NCBI GenBank assembly: GCA_026931325.1
Contig: JAIXLO010000126.1
Coordinates: 1-64,000, forward strand
Length of the DNA stretch: 64,000 bases
Direction: 5' to 3'
Origin: Chitinophagales bacterium
Lineage (GTDB): Bacteria > Bacteroidota > Bacteroidia > Chitinophagales > Chitinophagaceae
Shown here piece by piece: positions 45,154-53,470 of this stretch. Within the stretch, counting starts at the first letter, position 1. Every line of letters starts with the position of its first letter. A program made the translations under genes and the position numbers. The notes under the pieces were generated by a model, which saw nothing but the letters and a program-made list of their open reading frames with translations, searched no databases and had not been told where the DNA came from.

Positions 45154-46821
45154 TTAAACTACAAATTCAAATTTTTCTCCATCAAACAAGCCTTTATCAC
45201 TTAGTTTTAAATATGGAATTACTAAAAGTGCCATAAAGCTAAGTGTCATAAAAGGGGCACCTAAAGTGCTTCCTAAATCTTTTTTGGTCATAATATCAAT
45301 ATTGGTATAAGCTTCAGAAACTTTATAACCATCATCAGCACTCATTAATCCTGCAACAGGTAATCCAACAATCATTTCTTTGTTATTACTAACTGCACTT
45401 ACACCACCTTTTTCTTTTATCACTAAATTAATTGCTTTTGCAAGGCTTTCATCATCGCAGCCAACTGCAACAATATTATGACTGTCGTGAGCAACTGATG
45501 ATGCTAAAGCACCATGTTTTAAAGCAAAATTTTTAATAAAACATTTAGCAATTGGTGCATTTGAATAACGATTTACAACAACCATTTTTAAAATATCATT
45601 TTCTACATCACTTATCCATTCATTATTTTGTTGTTTGCCTTGTAGTAAAAGTTTGTTGGTAATAAGTTGCCCATCTAATGCTTCAATAACATAAATTTTA
45701 TTATCAACTGTTGGATATTCTCCTACTTTAATTTTTAGTTGTTCTGTTGAAATATTATTGCAATTAAATTGATTAATTGGTTGTACTGGAACAGATTGAA
45801 TAAATGTTTTTCCATTTTCTGCAACTTTAATCCCATTAATATAAGTTTGAAGAATTTTAAAATTTTTCAAATCTTCTGCAACAACAAAATCTGCATTATC
45901 GCCTACTTGCAATAATCCTACATTCATATTATAATGTGCTACAGGATTTAAGCAAGCAGCTTTTAAAACTTTAAAAATATTAATTCCTTTAGCAACAGCT
46001 CTTGCACATAATTGATTGATGTGACCAATAGCTAAACTATCTGGATGTTTATCATCACTGCAAAACATTATTCTATCTTCATAATCATTTAGCAGATCAA
46101 TTAATGCTTCAAAATTTTTGGCTGCACTTCCTTCTCTAATTAAAATTTTCATTCCATATTTTAATTTATCTAAGGCTTCTTCTTTTGTAAAACATTCGTG
46201 GTCTGTACTTATAATTACTCCATTATTACCAGATGCTTGAATGTATTGTTTTGCTTTTTCTCCTCTTAATCCAGGAGCATGACCATCAATTGGTTTACCT
46301 GCATCAATAGCTGCTTGAAGTTTTTTCATTACTTCTTCATCTTTAAATAATACACCAGGAAAATTCATCATTTCGCTTAGATAAACTATTTCATCTTTTG
46401 CTAATAATTTTTTTACATCATTGCTATCTAAAACAGCACCTGCTGTTTCAAAAGTTGTTGCTGGTACACAACTTGGGGCTCCAAAATAAAATTTAAAATT
46501 TACCTTTTTCCCATTCTCAATCATAAATTCTACACCTTTCATTCCACAAACATTAGCAATTTCGTGAGGGTCGCTAATAGTTCCTACAGTTCCATGAACT
46601 ACAGCTAATCTTGCAAACTCACTTGGAACAAGCATACTACTTTCAACATGCACATGACTATCTATAAACCCTGGTAAAATATAATTTGCAACTTTAAGTT
46701 CTGGCTTTGGTCTGATGGATTGTATTTTTCCATCTACAACATTTATTTCTCCAGCAAAAATTTGTTGATGAACTACATCAACTATATTCCCTTGAATGAT
46801 AAAGCTATTTTGTAACATCAT
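45154..46821 (-). CDS. ade: Adenine deaminase
   Basis: A 555-residue amidohydrolase-superfamily enzyme of the Ade type that converts adenine to hypoxanthine for purine salvage. The metal motif [12 protein letters not shown] and the following [11 protein letters not shown] are diagnostic of microbial adenine deaminase. [14 protein letters not shown] and [12 protein letters not shown] supply further ligands and the catalytic Asp region. The C-terminal [14 protein letters not shown] motif is also typical. The two first codons are both Met and either may be the start. It probably forms a short operon with the DUF3109 gene and is divergent from the LolA-like gene. Confidence 0.94.
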   Translation of the reverse strand: MMLQNSFIIQGNIVDVVHQQIFAGEINVVDGKIQSIRPKPELKVANYILPGFIDSHVHVESSMLVPSEFARLAVVHGTVGTISDPHEIANVCGMKGVEFMIENGKKVNFKFYFGAPSCVPATTFETAGAVLDSNDVKKLLAKDEIVYLSEMMNFPGVLFKDEEVMKKLQAAIDAGKPIDGHAPGLRGEKAKQYIQASGNNGVIISTDHECFTKEEALDKLKYGMKILIREGSAAKNFEALIDLLNDYEDRIMFCSDDKHPDSLAIGHINQLCARAVAKGINIFKVLKAACLNPVAHYNMNVGLLQVGDNADFVVAEDLKNFKILQTYINGIKVAENGKTFIQSVPVQPINQFNCNNISTEQLKIKVGEYPTVDNKIYVIEALDGQLITNKLLLQGKQQNNEWISDVENDILKMVVVNRYSNAPIAKCFIKNFALKHGALASSVAHDSHNIVAVGCDDESLAKAINLVIKEKGGVSAVSNNKEMIVGLPVAGLMSADDGYKVSEAYTNIDIMTKKDLGSTLGAPFMTLSFMALLVIPYLKLSDKGLFDGEKFEFVV

Positions 46822-46896
46822 TAAATAATTAAAATAATTTTAAGAATATATAAAAATAACCCATTTATATTTGACTAAATAAACCATAAAAGTAAA

Positions 46897-47754
46897 ATGA
46901 AAAAATTATTTGTAGCAATTTTCTTATTTGTCAGTTTTTCATCAATACAAGCACAAACAATAGATGAGGTTGTTGACAACTTTGTTGTTGCAAATGGCGG
47001 TAAAGAAAAATTAAACTCAATAACAAGTTTAAAAATTGAAAGCATCATGAATTTAGAACAAATGGGTTCTTCTGCAAACATTAAATTTATTAGAGAAAAG
47101 GATAAACTATTTCGTGTACAAAGTACAAATCCAATGGGAGGAGATGAAGAAAGTTTTACTGTAATTACAGATACAGCTGGATATACTTTTGTACCTGCAT
47201 TAAATACACCTATGGGTAGCATGGAAGCAAGTCTTACAAAGCTTACACCAGAAGAGTTTGCTGCTAACGCTTATCTAAAAGATTGTGATGGTTTTTTTGC
47301 TCCATTAGTTAATTTTTCAGTAAAGGGGCATACTGCTACTTTAGATGGAAGTGAAAAAGTAAATGGAGTTGATTGTTATAAAGTGAATTTAAAATTAAAA
47401 TCAGGGCAACAGCTTATTTATTATATTTCAAAAGCAAATTATCAGGTAAGAAGAATACAGGCTGCTGTTCCTATTGCTTTAGAAATGATGGGTATGAGTG
47501 CTATGAATAGAGCCTTTAGAGGTGGAGAAAGAAGAGGTGGTGGAGAACGAGGAGAAAGAAATGAAAGAGGTGGTGATAGAAGCCAAAGAGCTAATAGAAA
47601 AATTGATATTGATTTTGAAAAATATAAATTGTTTAATGGAATTCCTTTTCCTACAAAACAAACTGTACAATTAGGAATGATGCAGTTGCAATTAGAAAAT
47701 ACTAATTTTAAGATAAATGAATCTATTGAGGAAAAATGGTATTTGGTTAAATAA
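46897..47754 (+). CDS. Exported LolA-like protein with an Arg/Gly-rich tract
   Basis: A 285-residue protein with a signal peptide ending IQAQ. The body (VVDNFVVANGGKEKLNSITSLKIES... GVDCYKVNLKLKSGQQLIYYISKANYQVRR) has the look of LolA/LppX-type lipid-binding folds that occur as generic outer-membrane lipoprotein-sorting-like proteins in Bacteroidota. Residues about 207-231 are a low-complexity RGGERRGGGERGERNERGG tract inserted between two strands of the fold, probably a disordered, strongly basic loop. Function unknown. The gene converges on the Pit transporter with 16 bases between stops. Confidence 0.68.
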   Translation: MKKLFVAIFLFVSFSSIQAQTIDEVVDNFVVANGGKEKLNSITSLKIESIMNLEQMGSSANIKFIREKDKLFRVQSTNPMGGDEESFTVITDTAGYTFVPALNTPMGSMEASLTKLTPEEFAANAYLKDCDGFFAPLVNFSVKGHTATLDGSEKVNGVDCYKVNLKLKSGQQLIYYISKANYQVRRIQAAVPIALEMMGMSAMNRAFRGGERRGGGERGERNERGGDRSQRANRKIDIDFEKYKLFNGIPFPTKQTVQLGMMQLQLENTNFKINESIEEKWYLVK

Positions 47755-47770
47755 GATTTTTATTTTTCTA

Positions 47771-48817
47771 CTAAACAAAAAGTTTAACTAAGAAATAAAA
47801 ACCTGCTGCTAATAGTGCAGAAATTGGAATAGTTAAAATCCAAGCCCAAAGTAAATTAACAGTAACACCCCAACGAACAGCACTTAAACGTTTTGTAGCA
47901 CCAACGCCAATAATAGCACCAGAAATTGTATGTGTTGTAGAAACAGGAATACCTAAGTGTTCTGTTAAATAGAGCGTCATAGCACCAGCAGTTTCGGCAC
48001 TTACACCTTCTAATGGAGTTACTTTTGTAATACGAGAACCCATTGTTTTTACAATTTTCCAACCACCACTAAGAGTACCTAAGCCAATAGCTAAAAAACT
48101 ACAAAAAGGCACCCAACTATATTCTGTAACAAATTCATTAAAGGTTAATGTTTGCCCAATAGAGGCTTCATAATAAATAATTGCAGCACCAATAATTCCC
48201 ATTACTTTTTGAGCATCATTACCCCCATGTCCTAAACTAAATGCAGCACTTGATAAAAGTTGTAATCTTTTAAACCATTTTTCTGCTCTGTGAGGGTTAC
48301 TTCGTTTAAATAAATGAACAATAAGAATGGTAATAATAAATGCAATAAACATTCCTATTAATGGAGCTGCAAAAATGAAAAGAAAAACAGGAACTACTTT
48401 TACATAATTAATTACATCAATACCATTTTGTTGTAATGCTCCAGCATGTGTTAATGCTGCTCCAATAAAACCACCTAATAAAGCATGAGAAGAAGAAGAA
48501 GGAATACCAAACCACCAAGTAATTAAATTCCAAGAAATAGCAGCCATTAAACCAGCAAAAATTACTTCTAATGTTATATAATGTTCATTAACACTTTTGG
48601 CAATAGTATTACCAATTTTAAATTCTCCTATTAAATATTTAGAAATAAAAAAAGCCCCAAAATTAAAAACAGCAGCCCACAAAACTGCTTGAAAAGGTGT
48701 AAGTACTTTTGTTGAAACAATGGTAGCTATTGAGTTTGCTGCATCGTGAAATCCATTGATATAATCAAAAATTAAAGCAAGTGCAATAATAATGATAAGA
48801 AGTAATGGAAAGTTCAT
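47771..48817 (-). CDS. Pit-family inorganic phosphate transporter
   Basis: A 348-residue low-affinity phosphate permease. The duplicated PiT signatures are visible: GFHDAANSIATIVSTKVL near residue 22 and LSLGHGGNDAQKVMG in the middle, with GIPSSSSHAL and GIPVSTTHTISGAI as the paired re-entrant motifs. About ten helices. The DUF47 protein gene lies 41 bases upstream on the same strand, the usual Pit-accessory pair, and a phosphate-selective-porin-like gene is divergent from it. Together they cover phosphate entry across both membranes. Confidence 0.93.
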   Translation of the reverse strand: MNFPLLLIIIIALALIFDYINGFHDAANSIATIVSTKVLTPFQAVLWAAVFNFGAFFISKYLIGEFKIGNTIAKSVNEHYITLEVIFAGLMAAISWNLITWWFGIPSSSSHALLGGFIGAALTHAGALQQNGIDVINYVKVVPVFLFIFAAPLIGMFIAFIITILIVHLFKRSNPHRAEKWFKRLQLLSSAAFSLGHGGNDAQKVMGIIGAAIIYYEASIGQTLTFNEFVTEYSWVPFCSFLAIGLGTLSGGWKIVKTMGSRITKVTPLEGVSAETAGAMTLYLTEHLGIPVSTTHTISGAIIGVGATKRLSAVRWGVTVNLLWAWILTIPISALLAAGFYFLVKLFV

Positions 48818-48858
48818 ATAAATAATTTAATTTAACACAAATACTTTTTAAGATGCTA

Positions 48859-49506
48859 TTATGAGTATTTAATAATTATACTTTCAATTACATTAGCAGC
48901 ATCTTCACATTTATCTGTTGCAATTTCTAGTACTTGGTATATTTCTCTTTTCTTAATTACTTCTTTAAAATTATTTTCTTGCTCAAATAACATTTCAATA
49001 CTTAAATCAAAAATATCATCAGCTTGGTTTTCAATACTGTTTACTTTAATTAAAGCTTCAGTCATTGTTCTTAAATGTTTCATATCTCTCAACCCCTTCA
49101 CAGCTTTACTAATTTCCATAGCTCCTTGATGAATAAGTTCTACCAACTTTTGAATACCACTATCATTAGGATTTACTTTATAAAAATTAATTTTTTTTGC
49201 AGAAGAATAAATATAATCGGCAATATCATCTAATGAAGTTGCTAATTGATGTATATCTTCTCTATCAAATGGAGTAATAAAATTTCGGCTTAATTCTGTG
49301 AAAATTTGATGTGTTCCATCATCATTTTTATGTTCAAGATCTTCAATAACAGTTAAAATACTGGCTCTTTTGTCTATATCTGGTTCATTAACCATTTCTC
49401 TTAATTTTTGAGCCATCTCACTAACTCTATCAGCTACTTCTTCAAATAAAGTATAGAACTTTTTATTCTTTGGCATGAATAAATTACCAATATTATTCAA
49501 TCCCAT
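48859..49506 (-). CDS. DUF47/PhoU-like Pit accessory protein
   Basis: A 215-residue all-helical cytosolic protein of the DUF47 (TIGR00153-like) group, related to PhoU. The two E/DxxxD-type metal motifs are recognisable in SILTVIEDLEHKNDDG and SLDDIADYIYSSAKKI, and again in SIENQADDIFDL and EIATDKCEDAANVIE. Such proteins are encoded with Pit transporters and are thought to regulate them. The start at MGLNNIGNLF gives 215 residues. A second Met at position 11 (MPKNKKFYTLF) is possible and fits the family start well. Confidence 0.9.
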   Translation of the reverse strand: MGLNNIGNLFMPKNKKFYTLFEEVADRVSEMAQKLREMVNEPDIDKRASILTVIEDLEHKNDDGTHQIFTELSRNFITPFDREDIHQLATSLDDIADYIYSSAKKINFYKVNPNDSGIQKLVELIHQGAMEISKAVKGLRDMKHLRTMTEALIKVNSIENQADDIFDLSIEMLFEQENNFKEVIKKREIYQVLEIATDKCEDAANVIESIIIKYS

Positions 49507-49637
49507 AACATTTTATTTTTACAAAGATGTAAAATATTATAAAGACTAAATACTTTGAAAAAATTGATAATAATTACTTAACATTGGAACTAACTTTATC
49601 ATACTTATACATCATTTTTTTGCTATAATTACAATTT

Positions 49638-50939
49638 ATGAAAAAATTACTCTTTTGTATTGTCATTTTTTTCTTTTGTGTACATGCTGCTAAGGCACAA
49701 TTTTTAATGGATATGATTGATACTACAAAGGATGCAGGAAAAGGCATTTTAACTGTTTATAAAAACTTTGATAAGCTAAAAATTAGTTGTTATATACAGC
49801 CAGAATTTCAGATTGCACAAAGCAATGGCATACAAACTTTTGAAGGACCCAATTTTAATAGTGAGGTTAGTAATAGATTTATACTTAGACGTAGCAGAGC
49901 TAAAATAGAATATATGAATTGGGGAAAAAACAATAAACCTAATGTGCAAATTTCTTTTCAGTTTGATGCTAATGAGAGAGGATTTACAGTAAGAGATATT
50001 TGGGGAAGAGTTTTTGAAAATAAATTTCAACTTTTTTCTTTTACTACAGGTGTATTTGCAAGACCATTTGGTTATGAAACTAATTTAAGCAGCAGTAAAA
50101 GAGAGTCGCCAGAAAGAGGTAAAATGAACCAGCTATTAATGAAGTCTGAAAGAGATTTAGGAGCAATGATAACTTTTGACCCAAGAAAAAAAATAAAAGG
50201 AATAAATTATTTAAAAGTAGATGTTGGTGTTTTTAACGGTCAAGGGGTAACAGCTGATGGAGATTTTGATAATAGTAAAGATTTAATAACAAGGGTTGCT
50301 TTAAAGCCTTATCCTATTTCTAAAAATATTACTTTATCTGCTGGTACATCTTTATTGCTTGGTTCATTATTACAAAACACAAAATATTTTTATCAAACAG
50401 AAAGTATTGGAGGCATCAAAACTTATGTTGTAGATTCTTCAGAAAATAATAAAGGTAAAAATGCACCTCGTAAATATTATGGTGCAGATGTTCAACTAAA
50501 AATTAAAAATAAAATTGGCTTTACAGAATTAAAAGCAGAATTTATTGTTGGCAAACATTCGGTATTAAAAAATAGTAATTATACACCAACAGCATTATTA
50601 ACAGGTAAAGAAGGATATTATATTAGAAACTTTAGTGGTGCTTATTTTTATTTTTTGCAAAATGTTTTTTCAGAAAAACATCAGATTGTTGTTAAATATG
50701 ATTGGTTTGACCCTAATACAAAAGTAAAAGGCACTGATATTGGAGCATCAACATCAAACTTAACATCTGCCGACATAAAATATAGTACATTGGGGTTTGG
50801 TTATATTAATTACATTACAAGCAATGTAAAACTTATGTTGTACTATGCAAAAGTTTGGAACGAAAAAACCAATCTTATTGGTTATACAAGTAATGTAAAA
50901 GATGATGTTTTTACTTGCAGATTACAATTTGAATTTTAG
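49638..50939 (+). CDS. Phosphate-selective-porin-like (OprO/OprP family) outer-membrane protein
   Basis: A 433-residue exported barrel. The signal peptide ends AAKAQ. The RFILRRSRAKIEYMNWG segment followed by QISFQFDANER is characteristic of the OprO/P porin family as seen in Bacteroidota. The rest alternates strands and loops, and the C-terminus ends in FTCRLQFEF with a terminal Phe, as expected for BAM insertion. It is divergent from the DUF47/Pit pair, which supports a role in anion or phosphate uptake, although specificity cannot be read from sequence. asd follows after 21 bases and may be cotranscribed. Confidence 0.83.
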   Translation: MKKLLFCIVIFFFCVHAAKAQFLMDMIDTTKDAGKGILTVYKNFDKLKISCYIQPEFQIAQSNGIQTFEGPNFNSEVSNRFILRRSRAKIEYMNWGKNNKPNVQISFQFDANERGFTVRDIWGRVFENKFQLFSFTTGVFARPFGYETNLSSSKRESPERGKMNQLLMKSERDLGAMITFDPRKKIKGINYLKVDVGVFNGQGVTADGDFDNSKDLITRVALKPYPISKNITLSAGTSLLLGSLLQNTKYFYQTESIGGIKTYVVDSSENNKGKNAPRKYYGADVQLKIKNKIGFTELKAEFIVGKHSVLKNSNYTPTALLTGKEGYYIRNFSGAYFYFLQNVFSEKHQIVVKYDWFDPNTKVKGTDIGASTSNLTSADIKYSTLGFGYINYITSNVKLMLYYAKVWNEKTNLIGYTSNVKDDVFTCRLQFEF

Positions 50940-50960
50940 TATAAAATTAAAACTATAAAA

Positions 50961-51953
50961 ATGAAAGTTGCTGTTGTAGGAGCTACAGGTTTAGTTGGCT
51001 CTAAAATGCTTCAGGTTTTAGAAGAAAGAAATTTTCCTGTAACAGAATTATTACCTATTGCAAGCCATAAAAGTGTAGGAAAAGAAATAACTTTTAAAGG
51101 GAAAAATTATACAATAATAAGTATAGAAGATGGTGTTGCAGCTAAACCATCTATTGCAATTTTTAGTGCAGGAGGAAGTACAAGTTTAGAATGGGCTCCA
51201 CAATTTGCAGCTGTTGGCACTGTTGTTATTGATAATAGTAGTGCTTGGAGAATGGATACAACAAAAAAATTAATTGTTCCAGAAATTAACGCAAATATTT
51301 TAACCAAAGAAGATAAAATTATTGCAAACCCCAATTGCTCTACAATTCAAATGGTAATGGCATTATATCCTTTACATAAAAAATATACTATTAAGAGGGT
51401 TGTTGTATCAACTTATCAAAGTGTTACAGGCACAGGAAAAAATGCAGTTGACCAATTATTTAATGAAAGAAAGGGCATTCAAGGAGAAATGGCTTATAAG
51501 TATAAGATTGATTTAAATGTTATTCCTCAAATTGATGTTTTTTTAGAAAATGGTTATACAAAAGAAGAAATGAAAATGGTAAAAGAAACCTGTAAAATTT
51601 TAAATGATGATAGTATAAAAGTTACAGCAACAACTGTTCGTATTCCTGTAGTTGGTGGACATAGTGAAAGTGTAAATGTAGAATTTGAAAATGAATTTGA
51701 TTTGAATGAAGTAAAAGAAATATTAGCAATCACTAAAGGTATAATACTGCAAAATGATGATGCTTCACAACTATATCCAATGCCCATTTTTGCTCATGAA
51801 AAAGATGAAGTTTTTGTTGGCAGACTTAGAAGAGATGAAACACAACACAAAACTTTAAATATGTGGATTGTTAGCGATAATTTAAGAAAAGGAGCTGCTA
51901 CCAATGCTATTCAAATAGCGGAATTCTTAGTGAGCAAAAATTTGATTTCTTAA
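50961..51953 (+). CDS. asd: Aspartate-semialdehyde dehydrogenase
   Basis: Reduces aspartyl phosphate to the semialdehyde, the branch point for lysine/diaminopimelate, methionine and threonine. The N-terminal NADP motif GATGLVGSKM (7-16), the catalytic Cys126 in NPNCSTIQ and the substrate loop TYQSVTGTGKNA are present. IPVVGGHSESVNVE with the general-base His is also intact. 330 residues, complete. The gene is 21 bases after the porin gene. An IS element begins 69 bases beyond its stop. Confidence 0.95.
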   Translation: MKVAVVGATGLVGSKMLQVLEERNFPVTELLPIASHKSVGKEITFKGKNYTIISIEDGVAAKPSIAIFSAGGSTSLEWAPQFAAVGTVVIDNSSAWRMDTTKKLIVPEINANILTKEDKIIANPNCSTIQMVMALYPLHKKYTIKRVVVSTYQSVTGTGKNAVDQLFNERKGIQGEMAYKYKIDLNVIPQIDVFLENGYTKEEMKMVKETCKILNDDSIKVTATTVRIPVVGGHSESVNVEFENEFDLNEVKEILAITKGIILQNDDASQLYPMPIFAHEKDEVFVGRLRRDETQHKTLNMWIVSDNLRKGAATNAIQIAEFLVSKNLIS

Positions 51954-52013
51954 ACAAATTATATTAGTATTCATATAGTCATTGTTTTGTAAAAATTAAA
52001 TCTTAAAATATCA

Positions 52014-52022
52014 TTTAAAAAA
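52014..52022. repeat. Target-site duplication, left copy (IS4-family element)
   Basis: TTTAAAAAA directly abuts the left inverted repeat of the element, and the same 9 bases recur immediately outside the right end (53401-53409). A 9-bp duplication fits the IS4 family. Confidence 0.88.
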
Positions 52023-52039
52023 CATTATTGTCCGACAAA
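52023..52039 (+). repeat. Left terminal inverted repeat of the IS
   Basis: CATTATTGTCCGACAAA, exactly complementary to the right end over all 17 bases. Confidence 0.93.
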
Positions 52040-52116
52040 TGTTCGATTTGCTGAATAAGTGTCGCTACACACCTTGATATTGCTGTATTTTGTTTTTATT
52101 TTTCAATAGCAGGGGG

Positions 52117-53319
52117 CTATGAAGAATTGAACATAGTAGTTTGATTAGTTTTTGCTGGCTTCTTTTTCTTGTATTCAGTCAGTAGTTGCTTGATGCTGAT
52201 ATAGTTGAACAAGTGCAGTTTAAAGATTGTTACAAACACACTAAAAGCCATCTTGGTTTTATTGTTTTGGTGTATCACTGATAGTAATAGTAGTGCTATT
52301 AAAGCCATCCAAATTTGAATCTCAATAGCGTTTTGATTGTCTCCAACAAAGTATTGCAAGGGAAAGTTTTGCTTTAACTTCTTAAAAAACAATTCAATTT
52401 TCCATCTGTATTTGTATAATAAAGCTATCGTTTCAGCATCCAATTCAAAGTTGTTGGTAATAAATTCATAGCTTCTATTTTGCTTTTCATCATACCAAGC
52501 AATACGCCTCAACTTCAATGTTTGTGGGTTGTTTAACTCGTCTTTATAAGTTTGTGTGATGATGGTTTCTTGTAAAATATTAGATGAAGTGCTGTTATCG
52601 TGCAAACATTCTATGGCAATATCATACACAGCATTTTCTTTTTGTCGAGTAACAAAAAAAACACCTTGCTCTGTAAGTTTTGCATACTGTTTGTAGTTGT
52701 TGTATCCTTTATCAAACACCAAATAAGAACCTTGTGGTAGCTGTAATTTACTGTAAATATTTTGGTCATTATCGGCTGCTGCCGAAAAGTCTATAAAGTG
52801 GGGCATTAATGAGGTGCCGTGCAAAACAGTATTCTTTTTAATACCACCTTTCTTTTTTCCATTATCACTATGCCTCCCATTGGTTTTAAGAATGGCTTTA
52901 AAGAGTCCGAAAACAGTAGCATCCATTAAAAACAGCTTGTCTAAGATGGGTTTTGATAAAGTGCTGTCCGAGAAATTTGGTTTGTATAAAGCATACAGGG
53001 CTTCATAAATAGATTTGAATACACCGGCTGGTCTATTTTTATTGCCATCGCTTAAAGTGCTACGAGGTGGCACATAATCAATACCTAAATGATTCATCTT
53101 GCCTTGGGCAATGCCAAGCCCAGCTTCAATCTCACGAAGTGAAGTGCTACCTGTAACCACACAATAGAGCATTGCTACAAAATGTTCGTAAGTCTTTAAG
53201 TGTTTGTAGTAATGATTGGCTTTGCACTTTGCTATTACTGGGCTTAAAATAGACTTGTTGCACAAAGAAATTAACTGAGAAAATAAATGCTGTCCGAAAT
53301 AATTGTTACTTTGATTCAT
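52117..53319 (-). CDS. IS4-family transposase
   Basis: A DDE transposase of about 400 residues. The start is placed at 53319 (MNQSNNYFGQHLF). An ATG eight codons earlier (53343) is also possible. The family signature Y-(2)-R-(3)-E-(6)-K is exact in YKYRWKIELFFKKLK, providing the third catalytic acid. The first Asp is in LFLMDATVFGLF and the second in YLVFDKGYNNYKQYA. An N-terminal DUF4372-like helical segment precedes (HFVAMLYCVVTGSTSLREIEAG). The full-length frame without interruption indicates a potentially functional enzyme. Codon choice differs mildly from neighbouring genes. Confidence 0.93.
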   Translation of the reverse strand: MNQSNNYFGQHLFSQLISLCNKSILSPVIAKCKANHYYKHLKTYEHFVAMLYCVVTGSTSLREIEAGLGIAQGKMNHLGIDYVPPRSTLSDGNKNRPAGVFKSIYEALYALYKPNFSDSTLSKPILDKLFLMDATVFGLFKAILKTNGRHSDNGKKKGGIKKNTVLHGTSLMPHFIDFSAAADNDQNIYSKLQLPQGSYLVFDKGYNNYKQYAKLTEQGVFFVTRQKENAVYDIAIECLHDNSTSSNILQETIITQTYKDELNNPQTLKLRRIAWYDEKQNRSYEFITNNFELDAETIALLYKYRWKIELFFKKLKQNFPLQYFVGDNQNAIEIQIWMALIALLLLSVIHQNNKTKMAFSVFVTIFKLHLFNYISIKQLLTEYKKKKPAKTNQTTMFNSS

Positions 53320-53350
53320 AGTTTTAAAGCGTAGTAACTTCAAAACAACA

Positions 53351-53378
53351 AAAAGGGTAACAGAAATGCTACCCTTTT
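53351..53378 (-). terminator. Hairpin inside the upstream end of the IS
   Basis: A perfect 9-bp stem (AAAAGGGTA / TACCCTTTT) with a 10-base loop lies between the right inverted repeat and the transposase start. On minus it is followed by TTGTTGTTTTG. It probably stops outside transcription from reaching the transposase, or masks its start in read-through RNA. Confidence 0.65.
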
Positions 53379-53383
53379 ATTTT

Positions 53384-53400
53384 TTTGTCGGACAATAATG
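53384..53400 (-). repeat. Right terminal inverted repeat of the IS
   Basis: TTTGTCGGACAATAATG, the exact complement of the left end. Confidence 0.93.
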
Positions 53401-53409
53401 TTTAAAAAA
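53401..53409. repeat. Target-site duplication, right copy
   Basis: TTTAAAAAA, identical to the 9 bases at 52014-52022. Confidence 0.88.
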
Positions 53410-53470
53410 TAAAAATTCATTTTTGGTACTAATATTGTATCTTCCCAAATTATAAAAAGCTAACCTTAAT

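Larger units (their letters stand above)
52023..53400 (-). mobile_element. Complete IS4-family insertion sequence (1378 bp)
   Basis: The element is bounded by perfect 17-bp inverted repeats (CATTATTGTCCGACAAA at 52023-52039 and its complement at 53384-53400) and flanked by the 9-bp duplication TTTAAAAAA. It carries one transposase gene on minus. Base composition is visibly richer in G and C than the host genes. A hairpin just inside the upstream (right) end may block read-in transcription. The intact repeats, duplication and ORF point to a recent, potentially active insertion in the asd-histidine kinase spacer. Confidence 0.95.

Noticed and set aside
51954..53470. Composite transposon with cargo
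   Set aside because: Only one IS copy is present and its target duplication closes directly around it; there is no cargo gene.
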